64,000 bases of DNA from assembly GCF_013149295.1 (NCBI RefSeq), contig NZ_JABGCB010000010.1, positions 182,262 through 246,261 on the forward strand, given 5' to 3'. Under the pieces are notes generated by a model. The model had not been told where the DNA came from. It saw only the letters and a list, made by a program, of their open reading frames with translations, and made no database searches. The DNA comes from Novosphingobium sp. SG751A. GTDB taxonomy: Bacteria; Pseudomonadota; Alphaproteobacteria; Sphingomonadales; Sphingomonadaceae. Position numbers and translations under genes: made by a program. Shown here in pieces: positions 1 to 8,089 of this stretch; the stretch's first letter is position 1; each line of letters starts with the position of its first letter.

Positions 1-913
1 GCGCCACACTGCGCCAGCTACGCGCCAGCCAATCGGACACCTGATCCCAATCGACATCGGCGCGGTTGAGGATGAGGCCCGCCCAGCCGCTGGCCCCATA
101 ATAGGCAGGCCGGAACCACGCTTCGGGATCGGCGTCGATCAGGGCGTTCATTTCGTCCTGCCCGCTGGTTTTTACAAGCAGCGCGATATGCGGTTCGCCG
201 TGATGCTGGTCGTTGAAATAGGCGAAGAATTTTCCGCCCTGAATGGCCCAGCCCGGCGAGCCGTGGCTCTCACGAGCCTCTACCTCTGGCAATGCGGCGG
301 CCAGTTCCGACACCCGCGCCAACAGCCAGTCCGCACGATAGGGCCGCGTCACCAGTTCGGTCAGGCAGCGCGCATAAAGCTGATGCTCGGCAAACAGCAC
401 GCGTCCGGCAAGGCTCTCGGCCGTATCGCCGGGGATGATTGCCACCGGGGTCTGGCCCAGAATCGGCCCATCGTCCAACTCGGGCGTCACCAGATGGACG
501 GTCACGCCGCCATGGCTGTCGCCCGCCTCAATGGCGCGCTCGTGGGTGTGCAGCCCCTTGTATTTGGGCAGCAGCGAGGGGTGGATATTGAGCATCCGTC
601 CCGTCCAGCCGGAAACGAACTGCGCCGTCAGAATGCGCATATAGCCCGCCAGCGCGACATATTCCGCGCCGGAGGCTCGAATGGCAGCATCCATCGCCAT
701 GTCATGATCGGCCCGCGCCATACCCTTATGGGGCAGGGCATAGGTGGCCACGCCCTCGGCGGCGGCCAGTTTCAGGCCGCCGGCTTGCGGGTTATTGCTG
801 GCCACCAGCACGATTTCGAAGGGGCACTCAGGCGCACGGCTCGCATAGAGCAGCGCGGCCATATTCGTGCCACCACCCGAAATCAGGACAGCGACCTTCG
901 CGCGTTCACGCAT
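1..913 (-). CDS. purN: Phosphoribosylglycinamide formyltransferase fused to a YjbR/MmcQ-like domain (3' end outside window)
   Basis: Third step of IMP synthesis: transfers a formyl group from 10-formyl-THF to GAR in the cytoplasm. The minus frame from the ATG at 913-911 is open to the window edge (about 304 codons, no stop reached). Visible PurN motifs are the N-terminal SGGGTN loop (residues 12-17), NIHPSLLP (109-116, with the catalytic Asn and His) and LDDGP (147-151, with the catalytic Asp). A normal PurN is about 190-220 residues. Here the same frame continues through about residue 220-304 with [10 protein letters not shown]-x-P-A-Y-Y-G, GWAGL and a terminal W-L-x-R-S-W, which resembles the YjbR/MmcQ (DUF419) fold. 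The start overlaps the purM stop by 8 nt, so the two are translationally coupled. PurN identity is firm; the extra domain is my reading of the motif pattern. Confidence 0.9.
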   Translation of the reverse strand, partial: MRERAKVAVLISGGGTNMAALLYASRAPECPFEIVLVASNNPQAGGLKLAAAEGVATYALPHKGMARADHDMAMDAAIRASGAEYVALAGYMRILTAQFVSGWTGRMLNIHPSLLPKYKGLHTHERAIEAGDSHGGVTVHLVTPELDDGPILGQTPVAIIPGDTAESLAGRVLFAEHQLYARCLTELVTRPYRADWLLARVSELAAALPEVEARESHGSPGWAIQGGKFFAYFNDQHHGEPHIALLVKTSGQDEMNALIDADPEAWFRPAYYGASGWAGLILNRADVDWDQVSDWLARSWRSVA

Positions 914-2015
914 TATGGGTGGCTTCCCATGCCTCGCGGGCGCTCCACGCCTCGGCGCTGCCGATCACGGTGCAGCCGCGCGCGCCTTCGCGGATTTCGC
1001 CGATGCGGAACACCGTCTCGCCCGCAGCCGCCAGATCGGCGGCCAGCGCCTCGGCCTCATCAGCCTTGACCGCCAGCACCATGCCGATGCCGCAGTTGAA
1101 AGTGCGCGCCATTTCGCCCGGCTCGATATTGCCCTGCGCCTGAAGGAAGGCCATCAGACGGCTCTGTTCCCAAGCATCGGCGCTGATATAGGCATGCAGC
1201 CCCTCGGGCAACACGCGGGGGACGTTTTCGAGCAGGCCGCCGCCGGTGATATGGGCCAGCGCGTTGATGCGGCCGGAACGGATGAAGGGCAGCAGCGTCT
1301 TCACATAGATGCGAGTCGGCTCGATCAGATAGTCGATCAGCAGGCGGTCGGCATCGAACAGCGCGGGGCGGTCCAGCTTCCACCCCTTGTCGGCGGCCAG
1401 ACGGCGCACCAGCGAATAGCCGTTGGAATGTACCCCCGACGAGGCCAGACCCAACAGCACATCGCCCGCCGCAACCCGGTCGCCGGTCAGTTGCTCGCCG
1501 CGCTCCACCGCGCCGACACAGAAACCGGCAAGGTCATAGTCACCGGCGGCATACATGCCCGGCATTTCGGCCGTCTCGCCCCCGATCAGCGCACAGCCTG
1601 CGATCCGGCAACCCTCGGCAATACCGGCGATCACACGCTCGGCCACGCCGTTTTCCAGCTTGCCCGTGGCGAAATAGTCGAGGAAGAACAGCGGTTCGGC
1701 GCCCTGCACGATCAGATCGTTGACGCACATGGCGACAAGGTCAATGCCGATCTTGTCATGGCGGTCATGGTCGATGGCCAGCTTGACCTTGGTGCCCACG
1801 CCATCATTGCCCGCCACCAGCAGCGGGTCTTTGTAGCCCGCTGCCCGAGGATCGAAAAAGCCGCCGAAACCGCCAAGATCCGCGTCCGCGCCGGGGCGGC
1901 GGGTCGATTTGGCCAGCGGGCCGATGGCCTTCACCAACGCATTGCCGGCGGCAATCGAAACGCCGGCGTCCTCATACGTGTAATTGGTGGGGCCAGAGGC
2001 TGTGGTGTCGGTCAT
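906..2015 (-). CDS. purM: Phosphoribosylformylglycinamidine cyclo-ligase (AIR synthetase)
   Basis: Closes the imidazole ring of AIR from FGAM using ATP, the fifth step of purine synthesis. 369 residues, slightly longer than the usual 345. The N-terminal segment has [12 protein letters not shown], then the nucleotide-binding AGNDGVGTK (about residues 68-76), the conserved [10 protein letters not shown] and [11 protein letters not shown] signatures, and the C-terminal NCGIGMVL. The start ATG at 2015 has no strong Shine-Dalgarno sequence. The 3' end overlaps purN by 8 nt, so purM-purN form one unit. It is divergent from the DUF2066 and hdaA genes, an order seen in other sphingomonads. Confidence 0.96.
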   Translation of the reverse strand: MTDTTASGPTNYTYEDAGVSIAAGNALVKAIGPLAKSTRRPGADADLGGFGGFFDPRAAGYKDPLLVAGNDGVGTKVKLAIDHDRHDKIGIDLVAMCVNDLIVQGAEPLFFLDYFATGKLENGVAERVIAGIAEGCRIAGCALIGGETAEMPGMYAAGDYDLAGFCVGAVERGEQLTGDRVAAGDVLLGLASSGVHSNGYSLVRRLAADKGWKLDRPALFDADRLLIDYLIEPTRIYVKTLLPFIRSGRINALAHITGGGLLENVPRVLPEGLHAYISADAWEQSRLMAFLQAQGNIEPGEMARTFNCGIGMVLAVKADEAEALAADLAAAGETVFRIGEIREGARGCTVIGSAEAWSAREAWEATHNA

Positions 2016-2113
2016 GGGGTCTTGCTCGCTTACGAAGAAATCATGTTTGCGGGCCGCCTAGCGCTTTCCTGCTTGGATTTCCATGCCCGATTGGGCAATA
2101 GCGACCCTTGAAC

Positions 2114-3433
2114 ATGACAAATCCGGCAAATCTTCTCGCACGGCGTGGCCTGATCGCGCTTCTTCCCCGTGGTTTTGTCGCGCGCGGCGCGCTGGCGGCG
2201 GGTCTGCTGGCGGCGGGCGTCGTGGCTTTTGTCGGCCCTGATCGCCTGTTGGCACAAATCGAGGGCGAGCGAGGCATCGCCCCGGTGGTGGCCAGCAATG
2301 ACATCGAAATCGGCAATATCGAGGTCGATGCCACCGGCAGGAATGCGCAGGAGGCCAAGCTCAATGGCTGGCGCGAGGCCTATAAAAAGGCTTGGGAAGC
2401 CGCCCATGGCCCCGCGCTGGACGTGGGCACGATTGAGAGCATTGTGGCGGGTGTGGTGGTGGATCGCGAGGAAATCGGGCCGCATCGCTATCGTGCAAAG
2501 CTGGTGATCGCCTTCGACCGGAGCCGGGCCGGGCAATATGGCGCGGGCAATGGCGGCGTCGCGGTGCGTTCCGCGCCGATGCTGGTGATTCCCATGTTGA
2601 CCTCGGGCGGGGTGGGGCAGGTATTTGAAGTACGCAGCCCATGGCAAAAGGTCTGGGCCGAATATCGCACCGGGGCCAGCGCGATTGATTATGTGCGCGC
2701 CAATGGCGGCGGCGCCGATTCGCTGCTGATCAACGCGGGCCAGCCCGGACGGCGCAGCCGCGTCTGGTGGCGCGGTCTGCTGGACCAGTTTGGTGCCTCT
2801 GATGTGCTGATCCCCGCCGCGCGGCTGGAACGGCAATGGCCCGGCGGGCCGGTGAAGGGCTTTTTTACCGCGCGCTATGGCCCGGATAATGTCGCTTTGG
2901 GTTCTTTTGAGCTGAGCGCTTCGGATGATAGCGCCGTGCCCGCGATGCTGGCACAGGCGCTGGCGCGGATGGACCAGATTTATACCGATGCGCTGACGCG
3001 CGGGCTGTTGCGGCCCGATCCCACGCTCTCGGTTGATCATCCCACGATGGAGCCGGGGCTGGCCTCGCTGATCGCCGCAGGCCGCGCCGCCGAGGCCGCC
3101 GCCGCAGCCCAGGCCGCCGCCGAACATGCCGCCGATGAGGCCGCCGCCGCCGAGGCTGTTACCGCACAGCCGGTTGCGCCCCAGCCCAAGCCGGGCGGCG
3201 CGGCGCTGACCATTCAATTCGCCTCGCCCGATGCGCGCGCGGTGGATCAGGCGCTGGCCGCTGTGCGCGGCGTGGCGGGGGTGGACAATGCGGCCACCAC
3301 TTCGATCGCGATTGGCGGAACTTCGGTGATGCGCGCGCAGTTCAACGGCAATGCCGACGCTTTGGCGGCGGCTTTGCGCAAGGCCGGGTGGCAGGTCAGC
3401 GTGGCAGGGGCCGCGCTGCGCATCCGCCGATAG
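2114..3433 (+). CDS. DUF2066 domain protein, probably exported
   Basis: About 439 residues from the ATG at 2114; an in-frame TTG lies 6 nt earlier. A hydrophobic stretch (about residues 15-42, rich in Ala/Leu/Gly, ending near LLAQ) could be a signal peptide or anchor. The segment with IEVDATGRNAQEAKLNGWREAYKKAW, broken here as IEVDATGRN and LNGWREAYKKAW, matches the start of the DUF2066 domain. An alanine-rich linker (about 320-355) precedes a C-terminal part rich in G and V. Function is unknown for the family. The gene sits 6 nt before hdaA, so the two are probably co-transcribed. Confidence 0.7.
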   Translation: MTNPANLLARRGLIALLPRGFVARGALAAGLLAAGVVAFVGPDRLLAQIEGERGIAPVVASNDIEIGNIEVDATGRNAQEAKLNGWREAYKKAWEAAHGPALDVGTIESIVAGVVVDREEIGPHRYRAKLVIAFDRSRAGQYGAGNGGVAVRSAPMLVIPMLTSGGVGQVFEVRSPWQKVWAEYRTGASAIDYVRANGGGADSLLINAGQPGRRSRVWWRGLLDQFGASDVLIPAARLERQWPGGPVKGFFTARYGPDNVALGSFELSASDDSAVPAMLAQALARMDQIYTDALTRGLLRPDPTLSVDHPTMEPGLASLIAAGRAAEAAAAAQAAAEHAADEAAAAEAVTAQPVAPQPKPGGAALTIQFASPDARAVDQALAAVRGVAGVDNAATTSIAIGGTSVMRAQFNGNADALAAALRKAGWQVSVAGAALRIRR

Positions 3434-3439
3434 AGATTT

Positions 3440-4081
3440 ATGAGCAAAATTATGAAAAAACCCGCATCCAGTCAGTTCGCGCTGCCGCTGGCCCCCGATC
3501 AGTCGCCCAGCGCCGCGCGCATTGTCGTGGGCGAGGGCAATGCTTCGGCGATTGCCGCGCTGTCCGCGCCGGAAAGCTGGCCGTTTCGCACCGCGATCCT
3601 TTCCGGCCCGCCGCGTTCGGGCAAGAGCCTGCTGGCCGCATGGTTTGCCGAGAGCGGCGGCGTGGCGCTCGACGATGCCGACACTATGGACGAAACCGCT
3701 GTGTTTCACCGATGGAATCGCGCGCAGGAGGAAAAGACGCCTCTGCTGCTGACCACCACCGCGCGCGAGGGCGGGTGGAAGATCACGCTGCCCGACCTTG
3801 GCTCGCGCATGGGGGCCGCGCTCTGGCTGGATATTGAGGCGCCCGACGACGAGATGATGGCCGACCTGATCGCGGCCCATGCCGAAACGCGCCTGCTGCC
3901 TTTGACCGACGATCATGCGCGCTATCTTGCAAGCCGGTGCGAGCGTACCCATATCGTCGCCGAACGTCTGGTGGCGACAATTGACCGGCTGTCTCTGGAG
4001 CGCAAGGCGCCGCCCGGACAGGCGATTTTGCGTGACGCGCTGGAGGAGTTGAATGGATCTGCCGAACCGCGTATGTTGTAA
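3440..4081 (+). CDS. hdaA: DnaA-related regulator of replication initiation (HdaA type)
   Basis: 213 residues. Hda proteins bind the DNA polymerase III sliding clamp and stimulate ATP hydrolysis by DnaA, which limits re-initiation. The N-terminal QFALPL (residues 12-17) matches the clamp-binding motif of Hda. A degenerate Walker A loop, GPPRSGKS, follows at about 56-63, and VALDDAD fills the Walker B position. The protein has the AAA+ part of DnaA without the DNA-binding domain IV, as expected for HdaA. A second ATG lies four codons downstream (3452); neither start has a clear ribosome site. It follows the DUF2066 gene directly. Confidence 0.85.
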   Translation: MSKIMKKPASSQFALPLAPDQSPSAARIVVGEGNASAIAALSAPESWPFRTAILSGPPRSGKSLLAAWFAESGGVALDDADTMDETAVFHRWNRAQEEKTPLLLTTTAREGGWKITLPDLGSRMGAALWLDIEAPDDEMMADLIAAHAETRLLPLTDDHARYLASRCERTHIVAERLVATIDRLSLERKAPPGQAILRDALEELNGSAEPRML

Positions 4082-4139
4082 AGCATAGCGATAAAGGCGG
4101 ACGCGGGATTGCCTGCGGCGCGCAGAGGGATTTTGAGGG

Positions 4140-4832
4140 ATGGTTTCAGGTCTGATCGCCTATCTGGACTCGATTGTCGCGCGCGATCCGGCGCCGCGTT
4201 CGCGTTGGGAAGTGCTGCTCTATCCGGGCCTGTGGGCGGTGGGCTTTCACCGCGTGGCCCATGCGTTTTTCCGGGCGCGGCTGTTCTTTCTGGCCCGCAT
4301 GGTCAACCATCTGGCGCGTTTTTTCACCGCCATCGACATCCATCCCGGCGCGACCATCGGCAAGCATCTGTTTATCGACCATGGCTTTACCGTGATCGGC
4401 GAAACGGCCGAGATCGGCAATAATGTCACCATCTATCAATGCGTGACGCTGGGCGGGACCAATCCGGCCAATGGCATTGGCGGCAAACGCCATCCCACGT
4501 TGAGCGATGACAGCATTATCGGTTCGGGCGCCCAGATTCTGGGCCCGATCACGATTGGCCGCCGCGCGCGCGTGGGCGCCAATGCGGTGGTGACCGAGGA
4601 TGTGCCCGAGGGCGCGACCATGGTGGGCGTCAAGGCGCGCAGCACGCTGGTGGCGGCCGAGACATGGGCCAAAGACTTCATCCCCTATGGCACGCCCTGC
4701 AAGGAGCCTTGCGCGGATGCCGAACCGGCGGTGGGGCGGATCTGCAAGCTGGAGGCCGAAATCGCCGATCTGCGCGCGCAGGTGGCCGATCTGCTGGCCG
4801 CCGATCAGCGTCACGATGGGACGAAAGGCTGA
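4140..4832 (+). CDS. cysE: Serine O-acetyltransferase
   Basis: 230 residues. Acetylates L-serine with acetyl-CoA to give O-acetylserine, the first committed step of cysteine synthesis. The N-terminal helical part contains the [20 protein letters not shown] region. It is followed by a left-handed beta-helix of hexapeptide repeats with [27 protein letters not shown] and GKRHPTL, all typical of the EpsC/CysE short form. The C-terminus ends in a predicted coiled coil ([18 protein letters not shown]). AGAGGG upstream of the ATG is a plausible ribosome site. The DUF2794 gene follows 9 nt after the stop. Confidence 0.93.
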   Translation: MVSGLIAYLDSIVARDPAPRSRWEVLLYPGLWAVGFHRVAHAFFRARLFFLARMVNHLARFFTAIDIHPGATIGKHLFIDHGFTVIGETAEIGNNVTIYQCVTLGGTNPANGIGGKRHPTLSDDSIIGSGAQILGPITIGRRARVGANAVVTEDVPEGATMVGVKARSTLVAAETWAKDFIPYGTPCKEPCADAEPAVGRICKLEAEIADLRAQVADLLAADQRHDGTKG

Positions 4833-4841
4833 TCTGGCGGG

Positions 4842-5192
4842 ATGGAGCCGGAGAAGCCGCCCACAGTCGTTGCCTTTCCCCGCCCTGTTTTGCAGGTGGC
4901 CTTTGACCGGGCAGAATTGATGCGCATCCTCGACCTTTATGGCCGGATGGTCGCGGCGGGCCAATGGCGCGATTATGCGATGGATTTCGGCAAGGAAGCC
5001 GCCAGTTTCTCCGCCTTCAAACGCAGCGCCGAAAGGCCGCAGGCGCGGATCGAAAAGCGGCCCTCTTTGCGCGGAAAACAGGGCATGTGGGCGCTTTATG
5101 GCGAGGCTGGGCAGGTTCTGAAGCGCGGCCATGAACTGGCCGGCGTGCTCAGCATCATCGAGCGGCGACTGGTCAAGATCGTCGAGGGTTAA
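4842..5192 (+). CDS. DUF2794 family protein
   Basis: 116 residues, soluble, no signal peptide or membrane segment. The pattern FDRAELMRILDLYGRMVAAGQWRDY followed by FSAFKRSAERPQ and a C-terminal GHELAGVLSII (segments quoted in parts) matches DUF2794, a family of unknown function found in alphaproteobacteria. It sits 9 nt after cysE in the same direction. Its stop codon overlaps the convergent racemase stop through a shared TTAA, so there is no room for a terminator between them. Confidence 0.75.
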   Translation: MEPEKPPTVVAFPRPVLQVAFDRAELMRILDLYGRMVAAGQWRDYAMDFGKEAASFSAFKRSAERPQARIEKRPSLRGKQGMWALYGEAGQVLKRGHELAGVLSIIERRLVKIVEG

Positions 5193-5881
5193 TCGCCCAG
5201 CGCGAGTTCCACGGCGGCCGCAGCATGCAGCGCGGTGGTGTCGAGCAGCGGCACCGGACTGTCGCTCTCATCGACCAGCAGCATGATTTCGGTGCAGCCA
5301 AGGATGATCGCCTCGGCCCCCTGTTCGGCCAGACGATGCAGGATCGCGCGATAGATCGCGCGCGAGGCCGGCAAGACGATACCTGCGATCAGTTCGTCAT
5401 AGATGATGCGATGGATTTCGGCGCGATCCTGCGTTTCCGGCGTGATGACCTCCAACCCATGATTGGCCAGACGATCGCGCAGAAAGGGCTGCTCCATGGT
5501 AAAGCCCGTCCCGATCAAGCCGATCCGGCGCGCACCCAGCGACAGCGCAGCCCGCGCCGCGGGATCGGCAATATGCAGCAGGGGCAGGGGCGTTGCCGCT
5601 TCGATATCCGGGGCGAGGCGATGCATTGTGTTGGTGCAGAGCACGAGAGCCTGCGCACCGGCGCGTTCCAAGGCGGTCGCGGCCTCCACCATCCGGGCCG
5701 AGAGCGCGCCCCAGTCTCCGGCATGTTGCAGGGCGGCGATTTCGGAAAAATCGAAAGACCACAGGATACAGTGCGCCGAAGCAGTGGCCCCGCGCGCGGC
5801 GCGCACGCCTTCATTGATCAGCCGGTAATAATGGGCCGAACTTTCCCAGCTCATTCCGCCGATCAGGCCCAGTTGCTTCAT
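5189..5881 (-). CDS. Aspartate/glutamate racemase family protein
   Basis: 230 residues. Starts with LGLIGGMSWESS, the usual opening of the YgeA/aspartate racemase group. It has the two catalytic cysteine motifs, LVLCTNTMH (about residues 81-89) and IILGCTEI (about 191-198). Cofactor-independent racemases of this fold use the two Cys residues as opposing acid/base groups. Substrate cannot be decided from sequence alone. The start overlaps the gph stop by ATGA, so it is translated as the second gene of a gph-racemase pair. Confidence 0.85.
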   Translation of the reverse strand: MKQLGLIGGMSWESSAHYYRLINEGVRAARGATASAHCILWSFDFSEIAALQHAGDWGALSARMVEAATALERAGAQALVLCTNTMHRLAPDIEAATPLPLLHIADPAARAALSLGARRIGLIGTGFTMEQPFLRDRLANHGLEVITPETQDRAEIHRIIYDELIAGIVLPASRAIYRAILHRLAEQGAEAIILGCTEIMLLVDESDSPVPLLDTTALHAAAAVELALGD

Positions 5882-6564
5882 TTTCCGCCCAATTGTTCCA
5901 GCGCAGGCACCAGCGCGTCGAAATGGTCGATCACCGCGTCGGCCTGCAATTGCTCGGTCCGGCCCTGATTAAAGCCAAAGCTGCATACCACGCAGGGGAT
6001 ATTGGCCGCGCGCGCCGCGCCCGTGTCGAAATGGGTGTCGCCGATATAGGCGGTGCGCGGCGCGGCCATGCCCGAGCGCTCGACCATCAGATGCAGCAGA
6101 TCGGGCAAAGGCTTTTGCCGCCCCGGCCCCAGCGTGTCGCCGCCGATGATCGTGTAGAACCGGTCCGTCAGCCCCAGTTCGCCAAACAGCTTGCGCGCCA
6201 GATGCTCCATCTTGTTTGTCACCACCGCCAGCCTGACCCCGCGCCCGGCCAGATCGTCGAGCATTTCGGCCCCGCCCGGAAACAGGCGCGAATGGACCGC
6301 GATATTGGCCTCGTAATAGCGCACCAGTTCGGCCGCCATCGCGGTCAGTCCGTCATCGTCGAGCGTCGCCCCCTGAACCGCCAGCGCGCGCTCCATCAAC
6401 ACCCGCGTGCCCCCGCCCACAAGGCGCGGGATCATGTCGAGCGGAACCGCCGCAAAGCCGCCTTGCTCCAGCGCATGATTGAGCGCCACGCCAAGGTCGA
6501 GTTTGGTGTCGAGCAGCGTGCCGTCGAGGTCGAATCCGACGATATCGAAAGGAAAATTGTGCAT
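5878..6564 (-). CDS. gph: HAD-family phosphoglycolate phosphatase-like hydrolase
   Basis: 228 residues from the ATG at 6564. The open frame extends much further upstream, antisense to glmU, but that part is a shadow. HAD motif I is GFDLDGTLLDT (nucleophile Asp near residue 9), motif II is VVTNK, and motif IV is YIGDTHFDTGAA. The cap domain between motifs I and II fits the Gph/PpaX class, which hydrolyses 2-phosphoglycolate. Specificity within the class is inferred. It is divergent from glmU across a 60 bp intergenic region and coupled to the racemase gene downstream. Confidence 0.82.
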   Translation of the reverse strand: MHNFPFDIVGFDLDGTLLDTKLDLGVALNHALEQGGFAAVPLDMIPRLVGGGTRVLMERALAVQGATLDDDGLTAMAAELVRYYEANIAVHSRLFPGGAEMLDDLAGRGVRLAVVTNKMEHLARKLFGELGLTDRFYTIIGGDTLGPGRQKPLPDLLHLMVERSGMAAPRTAYIGDTHFDTGAARAANIPCVVCSFGFNQGRTEQLQADAVIDHFDALVPALEQLGGK

Positions 6565-6624
6565 GACTGACGCCGATGCCGCGTCCGTATGGAATCTGCA
6601 AGGATTTGCTGGCATGGGGGCGAT

Positions 6625-7989
6625 ATGACAAATATTCCGACACCGCTCGCCGTCGTTGTCCTTGCCGCGGGCAAGGGAACCCGCATGAAAAGCGACACCC
6701 ACAAGGTGTTGCACCCCATCGCCGGGAGGCCGATGCTGGAGCATCTGCTCTCCAGCGCGGCGGAATTGACGCCGGCGCGGCAAGTGGTGGTGGCGGGCCA
6801 TGGCCGCGATCAATTGGAAAAGGCGCTGGGCGTGCGCGCGACCATCGCGGTGCAGGACCCGCAGCACGGCACGGCCCATGCGGTGCAGATGGCGCAGGAT
6901 GCGCTGACCGATTTTGATGGCGATGTGCTGGTGCTGTATGGCGATGTGCCGTTTGTGACCGCCGAAACGATGCGCTCGATGATCGAGCGGCTTCATGCTG
7001 ATGACGCGCCCAAGGTGGTCGTGCTGGGCTTTGCGCCTGATGATGCGCTGGCCTATGGGCGGGTGATTGCCGATGGCGATGCCATTGCGAAGATGGTGGA
7101 ATTCAAGGACGCCACCGAGGCCGAGCGCGCGACGAAACTGTGCAATTCGGGCTTGCTGGCGGCGCGTTCGGGTGATCTCTTCGCGCTGCTGGCGCGGGTG
7201 GGCAATGATAATGCACAGGGCGAATATTACCTGCCCGACATTGTAAACATCGCGCTGGCCGATGGGGATCGTGCCGCTGTGGTGGTGACCGCCGACCCCG
7301 ATGAAGTGGCCGGGATCAACAGCCGCGCCGAACTGGCCGATGCCGAACGCCGGTGGCAGGATCGCCGCCGTGCGCAGGCGATGGCCGATGGCGCCACGCT
7401 GATCGCGCCCGAAACCGTGTGGTTCAGTTGGGACACTAAGATCGGCCGCGACGTGCTGATCGAGCCCAATGTCGTGTTTGGGCCGGGCGTTACCGTGGCC
7501 GATCATGTCACGATCCATGCTTTCAGCCATTTGGAAGGCGCAACCGTGGGCAGCAAGGCGCAGCTTGGCCCCTATGCCCGCCTGCGCCCCGGCGCGGATG
7601 TGCGCGCCAAGGCCAAGATCGGCAATTTCGTCGAGATCAAGAAGGCCGTTGTGGGCGAGGGCGCCAAGGTCAACCACCTCTCCTATGTCGGCGATGCCGA
7701 AGTGGGCGCGGGCGCCAATCTGGGCGCGGGCACGATCACCTGCAATTATGACGGTTATTTCAAATACAAGACCGTGATCGGCGAGCGCGCCTTCATCGGT
7801 TCGAACAGCTCGCTTATCGCCCCGGTACGCATCGGCAAGGACGCCATCGTGGCGGCCGGCAGCGCGGTTTCGCGCGATGTGGCCGACGGTGAATTGCGGC
7901 TGGTGCGCGCCGAACAAATGGTCAAGCCCGGCTGGGCCGACCGTTTCCACGACGCGATGAAGAAGAAAAAGGCCGAAAAGCAGGGTTAA
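6625..7989 (+). CDS. glmU: Bifunctional GlcNAc-1-P uridyltransferase / GlcN-1-P acetyltransferase
   Basis: 454 residues from the ATG at 6625. Makes UDP-GlcNAc, precursor of peptidoglycan and LPS. The N-terminal pyrophosphorylase domain has LAAGKGTRMKS (about residues 13-23) and the QHGTAHAV and YGDVPF signatures. The C-terminal left-handed beta-helix acetyltransferase has KIGNFVEIKK, the LSYVGDAEVG segment and NYDGYFKYKT, with GSNSSLIAPV. Length is normal. glmS follows after 100 nt, so the two enzymes of amino sugar supply are probably co-expressed. Confidence 0.97.
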   Translation: MTNIPTPLAVVVLAAGKGTRMKSDTHKVLHPIAGRPMLEHLLSSAAELTPARQVVVAGHGRDQLEKALGVRATIAVQDPQHGTAHAVQMAQDALTDFDGDVLVLYGDVPFVTAETMRSMIERLHADDAPKVVVLGFAPDDALAYGRVIADGDAIAKMVEFKDATEAERATKLCNSGLLAARSGDLFALLARVGNDNAQGEYYLPDIVNIALADGDRAAVVVTADPDEVAGINSRAELADAERRWQDRRRAQAMADGATLIAPETVWFSWDTKIGRDVLIEPNVVFGPGVTVADHVTIHAFSHLEGATVGSKAQLGPYARLRPGADVRAKAKIGNFVEIKKAVVGEGAKVNHLSYVGDAEVGAGANLGAGTITCNYDGYFKYKTVIGERAFIGSNSSLIAPVRIGKDAIVAAGSAVSRDVADGELRLVRAEQMVKPGWADRFHDAMKKKKAEKQG

Positions 7990-8089
7990 ACCGGCTTAAT
8001 CGGACAGAAAGCGTTTGGCCCTTAATAGGGGCCGCAAGGAATGGCCGGGCATGGTCCGGCCACGGATGGATAAAGGGGCGGCTGAACAT

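Noticed and set aside
188..1069. Plus-strand frame of 293 codons at the left end
   Set aside because: Antisense to purN/purM, Arg/Gln-rich low-complexity product with no family resemblance; a high-GC shadow.
6565..7950. N-terminal extension of the gph frame to 690 codons
   Set aside because: Antisense to glmU and Arg/His-rich; the HAD domain starts cleanly at the ATG at 6564.
7990..8089. glmS ribozyme or riboswitch upstream of glmS
   Set aside because: Only 100 nt with one small palindrome; no ribozyme core, and the class is not expected in proteobacteria.
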